Below are positions 23,046-32,299 of a stretch of 64,000 nucleotides of DNA, one piece after another. Every line of letters begins with the position of its first letter. Positions within the stretch are counted from its first letter, which is position 1. Origin of the DNA: Megaustenia siamemsis (lineage: Eukaryota; Mollusca; Gastropoda; Stylommatophora; Ariophantidae); NCBI GenBank assembly GCA_032433765.1, contig JAVIAB010000124.1:78048465-78112464 (forward strand), given 5' to 3'. Position numbers and translations under genes: made by a program. The notes below the pieces were generated by a model that was not told the origin of the DNA, ran no database searches, and saw nothing but the letters and a program-made list of their open reading frames with translations.

Positions 23046-24417
23046 TTATTCAGAATCTGCCGAATCTAATAGATGTATTACCATTTTTGGTTGAATAACC
23101 CACAGACCATCGTTTCTCCAATACTTATCTTCCTCAACCATAACATGGTCTTCACAACTAGCCCAATAATCTTTGTCTATGTTTGAAATAGCAACATTGG
23201 TAAGCTCTTTAACATCAGATAATTTGAAAGTTTTATTTTCGGATGCTACTTGCCCTTTGATCTTTGCCCAAACTAATTCAATAGGATTTAGGTGTGAGTG
23301 ATATGGAGGCAGCCTCAAACATCTATGACCATGTTCTTCAATTAATTTATCTATTTGAAATATCTTTGGCCGTTGTATCTGTTTTACAAGTGAAAGTAAT
23401 TCAGGCTTGAGATACATATCGTTAAATGGTATTTGTTCCCTTGTCAGCCATGTCTTTATTTCAGCTTTAGTGCTTGATGATGTTGGAACTTTATCTTCTT
23501 GTGCCCCTTTGTTATGGTAAGATGCATTATCCATGATCAAACAAGATGGTCGATCTAATAAAGGCAAAAGAGTGTCTTTAATCCAATCTCTGAACATATG
23601 ACTGTTCATCTCTGAATGATAATCCTGGTTATCAGTTGACTTTGCAATAAAAACAAGTTCAGCATTCTCCACCAGGCCATTATTTTTGCTCCCAGCATGT
23701 GCCACTATAAGGCGCTTTCCTTTGCTGCTAGGTACATACCTTTTAATAGTCCCATCTAATGACTGCCATTCTTTTTCATTTGTGTGGTGGGCATTAATCC
23801 ATGTTTCGTCTAGGTACATACCTTTTAATAGTCCCATCTAATGACTGCCATTCTTTTTCATTTGTGTGGTGGGCATTAATCCATGTTTCGTCCAAGTACA
23901 CAATGTCATAATCTTCATTACGCATTTGTCTAACTTCACGTAAATATTTGCTTCTTGCAGCTACTAAATGAGGTTTCTCGCAAATGATGTTTCTTCCACA
24001 AGAATATTTTCTAAAAGTGAAGCCTAAACTCCGCACACTTCTCCATAGTGTAGTTTTTGATACATCAATACTGGTGTTCTTTTTAAGCCAAATCTTAAGT
24101 TTCCTTATGGTAACTTCTTCCCCTAAGTCAAACATTTTACAAATCTCTCTGCGGACAAGTTCTCTGTCAAAACTGTCTAACAAATGTTTTCTTCCTCGAC
24201 TTCTTTCTTTCCTTGAACATTCACATTGAACATTTTTCACTGATCTATGAAACGACCGTTTACTTAAACCTAACATGTGCATCGTTCTCTTTTCAGGATT
24301 TGATATGCTGTGATATAGACTCCCTCGTTTTGCCTCTCTACAAAAATATAAATATAATTTCTTTGTAATATTTTGTTCAGTAACAAATTTCAACTTTAAA
24401 CTCATTGTTAAGGGCAC
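23046..24417 (-). pseudogene. DDE transposase with long D-E spacing, broken by an 82-bp duplication
   Basis: The N-terminal part has helix-turn-helix motifs (LGLSKRSFHRS; VTIRKLKIWL..NTSIDVS KTTLWR). The catalytic motifs are YLDETWINAHHT, LIMDNASYH and HLNPIELVWAKIKG, with 83 residues between the second Asp and the Glu, far more than the 34 of Tc1. This resembles the DD82E 'Sailor' group as I remember it. An 82-bp tandem duplication (23730-23893) shifts the frame after WQSLDGTIKRYVP, so the product is split into 207- and 263-codon open frames. Otherwise the ORF looks undamaged. It is about two-thirds similar to the 49-kb copies, hence a separate subfamily. Confidence 0.88.
23730..23893. repeat. 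82-bp tandem duplication inside the transposase
   Basis: Two adjacent 82-bp units begin AGGTACATACCTTTTAATAG at 23730 and 23812 and are essentially identical. The unit spans the first catalytic Asp region (DETWINAHHT). 82 is not a multiple of three, so the ORF is disrupted. Confidence 0.95.
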
Positions 24418-24429
24418 AACTCACAAAAC

Positions 24430-25840
24430 ACGCCTATGTAAATAATTTGATTTTGTATTTTTGGTGATGTTATACTAATGATACTAATGATGTGATACAA
24501 AAAGTTGACAATTTTAATCCAGTAAGTGCAAAACCAGAATTGCGCACCGAATATAAGAGAAATTTGCTACACATATGTGCAAATATTGACAAAAATCTGA
24601 CATTTGCAATTCAATAGTGTAAACCGGTGCCTTTACCCACCAACATATAAAGGAAATTCCCAAATGAAGATGTTTAAATCATTCTTGAAGTGATATGGAA
24701 GGGGTAAATACTCTTAAATTTTGATTCAAATGTGCCCAAGTTTAATCATACTTTTATCCTCCTGGTAAGCAAGCGCACAAGAAAAACCAGCAGTTTGTTT
24801 GCAATGAATTTATTTTTTCTATTACGTTATGAGATTCAGTAGGTTACATGCAAAATATCAGCACTGTAGCACAAATGGTTGCTGAGCTGTGGTTTTTTGA
24901 AGTGAGGCAAAAAATCTGAAGCGAACTATATGTCTCAAGTACAAAAACTCACATTTGAATCTCTATATTCATCAAGAAGCAAAATGTAATAGAAGTCTAA
25001 AAATAATCTAACAGACTACATTATCCAGTCAAGGAATCAATATCTATTGAGCAATCATTCTCTCTCTTTTCTTCCTCATTTGCCTTTAGTGCACTTGAGA
25101 GAGTGAGATTTTGAGATCTTTTGTTCTTTGGTTGGCCACTTCTTCTGCTATGTTTCTGATCATTTCTAGTATTCTGTCTATCCACCTTTCTTGGTACATT
25201 CTCTTCACCCATTATTTTCCTAGCCTTTGTTGATAGCAGTGTGTATTGTGTTTAGCTGTTTCTGTTTTAACTATTTAATTTTTCAAGACATAGTTCAAAA
25301 TTGTGTGTGAAGTCAGTGATGCTCTCTCGTGTTTGCTGATCTAAAGACAGTACCTCCCCATACTCTCAGAAAACTTATTATGGGTGCTTGGTTCCTTTCA
25401 AAAGACTGTTCAAAAAATGATGGCTCCATCACCTCGCTAGTTACACACTTCTGACCCATCATCTCACCCACTGTACCTATGCTGCTGAGCCTCTGTCAAC
25501 ATTTTGGGCTGCTACCTCATCAGCAAATGTACCACTCTCTAATAAACAATCACAGAACTTCAGCACATTGTTTTTGGTTAAGCTACTAGGCTTTTATGTA
25601 CTCTTATTGACAGCATGTCATTGCTTTCATCATCATGGACTCCAGAGTGATCAAATCAAAGGGTCAAAACAAATCACATCATGCTCAATAAGGAACAAAG
25701 ATAGCTAGATCTTTGATATCAATTGGTGATTACTGAAACATTTACACAATGAATGCTGAAATGTTAATAAGGCAGGTATTTGATATCAGAGATAAGCATC
25801 CATGTTGGACATAAGCCAAGTCAAATATGACTTTTCACTG
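24430..25840. other. Intronic AT-rich sequence, no firm feature
   Basis: No supportable SDE2 exon is seen, because the 27230 and 21510 exons already join in phase. A short basic minus-strand ORF at 25021-25212 (RSGQPKNKRSQNLTLSSALK) resembles degraded LINE or other repeat protein more than a host exon. Confidence 0.45.
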
Positions 25841-25844
25841 ACAT

Positions 25845-26430
25845 CATCATGTGCCATACCGGTTGGCGTAGGTGATCATGTCCCTCTACAATCTTCTATC
25901 TACAGTGCATCGTATCAGTTCTGTTGTTGACTGTTTTCCATGCCATGACACCAAGCTATCCAGTATTTTCTCTCTTTGTCGCCCGCGATCTCTCTTTCCT
26001 TTTATTTTGCCAGTTGTAACCAAGTATTCCAATTTGCCTCTTCTCATGATGTGCCCGAAAAATGTTGACTGCTTCTTTCTGATGTTTTTTAAGAGCTCCC
26101 TTTTTGTGTTGGCCTCTTTGAGAACTTCCTCATTGGTCTTTTTAGCTGTCCAGGGAACTTTCAACATTCTTCTGAGAAATCCCATCTCTGTGGCCTCCAA
26201 TCGTCTTTTCATTTGTTTGTCCACTGTCCATGATTCGCTTCCATAGGTCAGAATTGGTTCTATATAGCACCGATGAACTCACTTTCTCATTTTTATTGAC
26301 ATAGATTTGTTGCATAAGATATTTTTAACCTTCTGAAATGCTATTTTGGCCTGAGCTATTCTGCTTTTTATTTCTGTGGTGCATCTCCCATCTGATGTTA
26401 TTATTGTGCCCAAGTATTTGAAACATTTCA
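25845..26430 (-). pseudogene. LINE 3' end, inverted twin of 13262-13660
   Basis: The minus-strand ORF 25886-26224 encodes the same tail as 13282-13647 with only scattered differences (RRMLKVPWTAKKTNEEVLKE; GHIMRRGKLEYLVTTGKIKG). Sequence beyond it to ~26430 continues into the upstream RT-thumb region (WAQ.NSIKWKSAQ-like text). It lies inside the SDE2 intron. Confidence 0.85.
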
Positions 26431-26699
26431 CTGACAGTCATCAAAATAATTTAGACAGTATGTAGAGTCTCTAAGGAATTCATTTTTTTGCACATAACTC
26501 TCTACAGAATAATTGCAATGCAACAGATTTTTCATGATAGACATTTTCAGTTTACCAAGCCCTTCAAAGGTAACAAGCACAGGCAAAGCTTGTTGATGAC
26601 ATCCCTTATATATGTTTCAAATACTTTAGTCTAAAGAATACTCATTGCCATTACTTTCACTGTTGATATTCACACACAATAACATTAGTCAGGCTTAAT

Positions 26700-27095
26700 T
26701 TGTCAACAATGGCTGGGATTAATACAGAGATCCATGAGTTGCAGGCCTGTCACGGTCCATGCTGGTGTTGAGGGCAATGACAAAGCAGACAGTCTGGCTA
26801 GTTCAGCAATATTAGCTAATGGATAGCCAATGGATCAAACAGACATCATTAACAACCCATGAGAGATTGGTATAACAAAAGACATTGATAGAAGTACAAA
26901 TACATGGCTGTAAGACTGTGAGAACAGGGAGTGAAGACTTGTGTTGCCAGAACAGAGCAATATTCTGGAACAATAAGAGGATTTGTCAAGCAACACTGAA
27001 CTGGCACAATTAGACGCTGTGTGCTGATGAACATTTTGAGTAGAACAGAACATCAATGGATGTGTCCAGAGTGTTGAGATGATGATCCTATTTTA
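26700..27095 (+). pseudogene. RNase H LINE C-terminal remnant
   Basis: Degraded text includes HAGVEGNDKADSLASSA, the end of an RNase H domain, and a tail ending EHQWMCPEC..DDPI. It has numerous stops and is distinct from, but related to, the 9120 and 32300 copies. Confidence 0.65.
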
Positions 27096-27229
27096 ACATA
27101 AAAACCTATCATTTACTGATGCTTTTATATAACTGAACTCCTTAAAAACAAGGCGTACAATAGGAAAACAACATCTGCAGACAATAAATCAATGCAACCA
27201 TATTTTTTACAAAAAATAATTCAAATTAC

Positions 27230-27320
27230 CATTCAGTTTTAGAGATACCACTTGTCCCTGCAGTGGTCTTCAACCTTTTTTCTGTACAATGTCTTTCTTT
27301 TTTGTGAGTTCTCTTTAATC
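27230..27320 (-). CDS. SDE2: SDE2 internal exon (basic linker)
   Basis: This 91-nt exon lies between an acceptor (TTTCAG, 27321-27326) and a GTAATT donor. It carries 2 nt + 29 codons + 2 nt, so a Gly codon (G|GA) is shared with the upstream exon and a Trp codon (TG|G) with the terminal exon. The peptide LKRTHKKERHCTEKRLKTTA then GTSGISKTEW is Lys/Arg-rich, as in the equivalent region of SDE2 ahead of the acidic stretch. Reading-frame choice is fixed by both splice phases. Confidence 0.85.
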
Positions 27321-28294
27321 CTGAAACAAATAAAATAAAGGACATGTCAAAGGATAAATTTAGTGTCAAATTTTGAAGAATTTGTGTTTTGATGCCCTAA
27401 TTTTACAATAGTATTGTAATCTAGGGTTAACAAAGTGCACTTCTACTCTATGAAATAATATTAATGAACTTTCTTAAATTATCCTAGGAATCCTATCTGT
27501 AGCAATGGAGTCTCACCTAGATCTTTGTATGTGTAGGGGTGGGGTGTTTGGGCAAAAAAGAATTCCAGCACTAATGAAAATGTGCAAGTACTATGGTGAT
27601 GGGCCAAAGAAGAAAAATGTTAACTCCAAACTATCAATTAATATAATAATCATCAAGTGTAACACTATGATATCATTCTTTATATTTAAAAAAAAAGATA
27701 TTTTCATCGACTATAACTTCCCACTTTGAAATGTTTGTTGTAAAGTTATGATGTTGAAAAATATTATACAATCCAATATTTTATACATTGTTCATATTTT
27801 TCATTCACTTTCGCTGTAAAAAAAAAGTCAATATAATAAGATTTTAACATTTGTGTTCGTTGTAAAGAATTTAAGGTGGTACATGGCAGAAACCAATTTT
27901 TAAAATATTAACCCTAGATTACGACACCTATCTGTAAATGACAATGTTACAATACCTTCATAAAAATTACTACTCACATAAAACTTAGTGTAATTTACAA
28001 AAATAATATTTATTTTGGCACAAAAACATGGAAAAATGACACTAATGAAGTACAACAATTTAAAAATAACTGAAAGAATTCAGGTGCACAGCCAGAACAA
28101 ACGTTAGCATGGGAACAAAAAATAGTCCTTTTGCATAATGCACAAAGTTTTTTTGTCATTCTTCTGGCTTGTGGGAGACACAGATAACAGTTTTTTTCAT
28201 AAGAGATAAGCCTTAGGTTGGACTATGCCAGCCTTGTCAGTTTACTGAGTCCAAAATTACAATATTTTTGAAGAAGTATCTTATGAACCATAGA

Positions 28295-28445
28295 AATCAT
28301 GGGCAACAAAGAGAGTAGATCTAGATAGCTTGGTGTCATGGCATGGAAAACAGTCAACAACAGAACTGATATGATGCATTGTAGATAAAAAATTAAGGAA
28401 AGATATGATCACCTACACCAACTGGTATGGCACACGATGATGATC
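28295..28445 (+). pseudogene. LINE 3' tail scrap
   Basis: It contains the end of the LINE tail (DSLVSWHGKQSTTEL-like, then a ..ITYTNWYGT. equivalent) adjoining a GATGATGAT run. It is closest to the 13262 and 25845 family. Confidence 0.75.
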
Positions 28446-28912
28446 CAATAAACAATATGAAAAATAACCATTACAGAGAATGTGTCATATGAATGACAGG
28501 AAGCAGCCTGAGAGAAAAGATCAGAAACGAAGAACTGAGAAAAAAATATCTGAGAAGAATATTTCTCATCATAGAATACATAAAGAAAAAACATAGAATG
28601 GTTTGGCCACGTGATAACACAGAAAGATCAAAGCACACCACAGCGAGCCCTCAATAAACACTGCGAGAACAACAAACTCAAGTATTGGGTCGACTATATT
28701 TTTCCATTAGCATGGTCCAGATTATTGGTGATGGCATGGCAATAACTCCTTGGTTAGAAGAATCTTAGCCACTATCAACAAATAATCTCTATAGGGTTTG
28801 TGCATAGCTCAAGAGTCATGAAAATAGAAAACATAGTTCTGGAGAAATAATTGAAAGCAGGCCAAGAGAAGATCAACACACTCTGAGATTGAACAATGCA
28901 CTTTGACAGTCA

Positions 28913-29267
28913 TGACAGAATTCTTTTTTTTTTTTTTTCGTTAGCCAGCTTTGACCTCTGACGAAGTCCCTAGGGACTAGGAACCGAATTTTGCGTGTTA
29001 ATCCATTTTTCCCTGGCAGCCGTGTGCACAGGGGTTCCTCGCCGCACAGGCAGAGACTGGTTGGTCTCGAGGCAAGATGCTGGCCTCAAGACACAGCGGT
29101 TGTGGGTTCAAATCCTGGCTGCACCAGTTGGGATTTTTATCTATGATTTCTCTCTGCGGCAACCACCCCTGGTCTCAGCAGCGAGGCCCGGCTTTGAAAC
29201 GTCAATTACTCATCGATGGAAAAAATATGAGTACCTCCAAAGACAGAGTTATCTGCCTGACAGAATT
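28913..29267 (-). mobile_element. SINE-B copy with 5' inversion (twin-priming structure)
   Basis: On the minus strand the order is: the 5' half of SINE-B inverted (29257 to ~29053), then the 3' half in normal orientation, then a poly(A) run (T17 on plus, ~28924-28940). The breakpoint falls in GTTATCTGCCTG for both halves. A 10-bp target duplication TGACAGAATT flanks it (28913-28922 and 29258-29267). The SINE head retains GGTTGGTCTCGAGGC and GTGGGTTCAAATCC. This architecture is the known signature of twin-primed reverse transcription. Confidence 0.9.
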
Positions 29268-29328
29268 TGAAATGTGTAAAAAGTTAGATATTTCTGTTCT
29301 AGATTGCTTTTATGTCAGAAACTTTAGC

Positions 29329-29540
29329 ATGTGACACTTTGTTCAATATATTAGTTGATATGAAACATTTCATGTAGTGTCACTTACAGGGAGCAACACA
29401 CTAGGTCACATCAAATTGGAGATAACTTTAGCGTGTGATACTTTGTTCAATATATTAGTTGATATGAAACATTTCATGTAGTGTCACTTACAGGGAGCAA
29501 CCTTAATACACACTAGGTCACATCAAATTAGAGATAACAA
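29329..29540. repeat. ~105-bp tandem duplication
   Basis: Two adjacent units share TTTGTTCAATATATTAGTTG and CATGTAGTGTCACTTACAGG. They differ by a short insertion (CTTAATA) in the second unit. No coding role is seen. Confidence 0.9.
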
Positions 29541-29565
29541 ATAAATAGATCTGAAAATCATCAAT

Positions 29566-29785
29566 AAGTCTGCTGGCATAGGTGATCATGCCTCTCCACA
29601 ACTTTCGATCTTGACAGTTATTTATCATTTCTGTTGTTGACCTTCTGCTAAACCATTCTCTTAAGCTATCTGGTATCTTTTCTCTTTGCTTCTTTCTATC
29701 TCTTCATCCTGCAATTTTCCCAGTTGTTACAATATATTCCAGCTGTTCCCTTTTCATTACATGACCAAAAATGATGATTGTTAGG
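29566..29785 (-). pseudogene. LINE 3' tail scrap
   Basis: The minus strand reads the LINE tail (EQLEYIVTTGK.AG.RDRKK; IPDSLREWFSRRSTTEMINN; LWRGMITYAS). It is the same family as the fragments at 4365, 15766 and 53290. Confidence 0.8.
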
Positions 29786-30013
29786 CCAGAAAATATCCTA
29801 CACTATAAAACACTGTCAACAGAGAAATTTGTTGCTCAGGTGTAAAAAAAAATATCTGATTTTTCTAACAAAAGCACACAAACAGGCGTTTAGTAAAATC
29901 CTTTTCTAAAATAGAAAAATGGCACTTTCTATGAGGATTAAATGCAGAAAATATTAGTAGATGTGATTTTACATTAAATAAGTTATTTTTTTTAATGCAT
30001 CAAAGCAAATTTC

Positions 30014-31188
30014 TTTGACTTGTTCATGTTTGTGGAGTTTTTTTGATCAAATAACTACTCTACGTATAATAGTTGAACAAAGTTTAGAACTAAAATCCCC
30101 ACTATATATTGGATTCATAGATTACGAAAAGGCATTTGATAGTTTAGACAGAAGAATGCTTTGAAAGTTGCTGAGTCATTACGGAATCCCCATAAAGTTT
30201 ATTAACCTGATAAAAACAATGTATGAAGGAACAAAATGTAGTGTGGTGCATGAAGGACAGCTTACAGAAGCATTTGAAATAAGAACAGGAGTACGGCAAG
30301 GATGCCTTCTGTCTCCATTTTTCTTTCTACTGGCCATAGATTGGATTATGAAAATAACTCAAAACAACAGAAATGGGATCCAGTGGTCACTGACCAAACA
30401 ACTTGATGATTTAGACTTTGCTGATGACATAGCTCTCCTATCACACAGCCATCAACAGATGTAGGATAAAATGAGTATATTAGATGAGAGATCACAACAG
30501 CTAGGACTAAAGATTAATAGAGATAAGACCAACATTATGAGAATTAATACAGTTGGCAATAACCAAATAAAACTAGGAGAAATACCTCTACTAGACGTAC
30601 AATCTTACAAATATCTGGGCAGCAATATAGATAAAGAGGGAGGAACAGAAAATGATACCAAAATAAGGATATCAAAAGCAAGAGGAGCTTTCATTGCACT
30701 GAGAAACATGGAAATCCAAAGAAATTAGGCTATAAAAATTTTCAACTCAAATGTTAAGTCGGTCCTATTATATGGCTGTGAAACATGGAGAATAACAAAA
30801 TTGACAATCACGAAGGTACAGACTTTCATTAATGGATGCTTGCGCAGAATAAAGGGATGGAAATGGCAGGACAAAGTCACTAACGTGGAATTATGGAAAT
30901 GTACCGGTCAAATACCAGTGGATAAAGAGATACAGCGAAGACGATGGCGATGGACAGGACACAAACTATGGAAGCCAACTGAGAGTATTACACAACAGGC
31001 CCTTTTTTGGAATCCCCAGGGGAAAAGACAAAGAGGAAGACCAAGGAATTCTTGGAGAAGACAGATCGAAGCAGAGATGAAGATGATGGGGAAGACATGG
31101 AATGATCTTAAAAGAATTGCAAAAAACAGAACGACTTGGAAAGTGTTTGTTGAAGACCTATGCTCCACTGGGAGCTAAAAGGTAGAAG
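30014..31188 (+). mobile_element. 5'-truncated LINE with 12-bp target-site duplication
   Basis: The insertion is bracketed by AAAGCAAATTTC at 30002-30013 and 31189-31200. One frame runs from about 30051 to 31178 with only three stops (TGA at 30162, TAG at 30462 and 30726). It contains RT motif A (IDYEKAFDSLDR), motif B (GVRQGCLLSPFFF), catalytic LDFADDIALL, thumb QSYKYLGSNID and the C-terminal GKRQRGRPRNSWRRQIEAE..WKVFVEDLC tail. The endonuclease is missing. It sits 48 bp downstream of the donor of the SDE2 exon 31236-31405, in the opposite orientation. Low damage and intact duplications indicate a fairly recent insertion. Confidence 0.92.
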
Positions 31189-31235
31189 AAAGCAAATTTC
31201 CAGATTTTAGTAACCTTTAGTGTGTGGAGATTTAC

Positions 31236-31405
31236 CTTTACTGACAGCATCCAGTAAATCTTCTTGCATCTTGGCTTTTTGTTCATGATATTCTGCATCA
31301 TCAAACTTGTGTTGAGGTTTCTGTAACTGTTTTTTAAGCCGCTCTTGTCTATGCTGTTCACGCTCCTGTTCTCTATCTGCTTCTTTAGCCAACCACTCTT
31401 TCAGC
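31236..31405 (-). CDS. SDE2: SDE2 internal exon (charged coiled coil)
   Basis: 170 nt between acceptor TTTCTCAG and donor GTAAAT. One nt completes a Lys codon with the upstream exon, 56 codons follow, and one nt remains for a Gly. The peptide begins LKEWLAKEADREQEREQHRQ and continues ERLKKQLQKPQHKFDDAEYH, ending LLDAVSKG. This matches the SDE2 segment after [11 protein letters not shown], an alpha-helical, highly charged region. No frame damage. Confidence 0.92.
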
Positions 31406-31494
31406 CTGAGAAAGCATAGTAAAACGTATATCATGAAACTAGCTGATGCTAGTTCATTCACTGAAATATTTCATCCAATATTCATTCATTCACG

Positions 31495-31770
31495 TTCCTC
31501 TCAGGCTGAAGGAGGCACATAGGGTATCATAGATGTCATAGTTCTCCATGATTGACTATTTGCTGTTAGCTCCTGTAGGTTTTGGTAGTTTCTTAGTCCC
31601 ATGGTTGAGCCTTCCCTTGTAAATGTTCTGCACATTGTTTCTCTTGGTCTGCTTCATTTTCTTTTACAGATGGTTTCCACATAAATGCCTGATAGGGAAG
31701 TTTTTCTTCATTCATTCTTAGCACATGACAAATGTATTTACATATTCTAATAAAGCTCAACACATGTTCA
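31495..31770 (-). mobile_element. LINE remnant family N
   Basis: It shares CCATGGTTGAGCCTTCCCTT and AATGCCTGATAGGGAAG with 2240-2480 and 3555-3655. On the minus strand the text includes EGSTMGLRNYQNLQELTANS-like peptide. Degraded. Confidence 0.55.
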
Positions 31771-32044
31771 TGTTTAGATTCATGGCTTATCTGTTCATTG
31801 GAAATGCATTCTTTCCAGCTTAAACATCCAGTAAAATTAATAAAAATATAGAAGTGCTAAAAGAAGCTGTCCTATCACAATAATCATCTTATATATAACA
31901 AAACAGAAATTATAAAACAATATACTACAATATGTACTGTAGATATGTGGCTGTAAAACATGGCATTCAGCACACACAAATATGCTCTCTCTCTATATAT
32001 CTCTTATTCATGTTCAGTGCAAAGGTTAGATTTCATAAGTTGTT

Positions 32045-32280
32045 AGAGAACTTGGTGGTCTACAGGTACGACGTCTGCCTCTGGATAGTAAGGTCACAGG
32101 TTCTAATCCCGTCACAGGCAGTGGGAATTTTTCATTTTGAATTTATGGTTTCTTCATGACTTTATCCTCCCTTGGTCTCTGGGTAGTTGCTTGCTTGTTT
32201 GGGTTTGCCCAATGACTGAAGGGATACACCTCTTTGTCATCCACACTTAAAAGGATGTTAAGTGGTGTGTATATGTTGTG
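32045..32280 (+). mobile_element. Candidate tRNA-derived SINE (family D)
   Basis: The head reads CTTGGTGGTCTACAGGTACG with a B-box-like ACAGGTTCTAATCCCGTC. A body with GTTTGGGTTTGCCCAATGAC and AAGTGGTGTGTATATG follows. Only one copy is evident in this window, so the SINE call rests on the promoter-like boxes. Confidence 0.55.
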
Positions 32281-32299
32281 TTGCGATATTTGGGACTTT

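Larger units (their letters stand above)
22495..24420 (-). mobile_element. IS630-Tc1-mariner-type DNA transposon (subfamily 2)
   Basis: It carries the transposase pseudogene 23046-24417 and, downstream of it, a subterminal block around 22605-22640 (CTCAAAGCGGC ... CCTTTGATCTCC) shared with the elements at 47.3, 51.1 and 63.5 kb. The exact terminal inverted repeats were not resolved, so the ends given are approximate. Confidence 0.7.

Noticed and set aside
25021..25212. Lys/Arg-rich 63-codon ORF as an extra SDE2 exon
   Set aside because: The exons at 27230 and 21510 already join in phase through a split Trp codon, no good splice sites flank it, and its text resembles repeat-derived protein.
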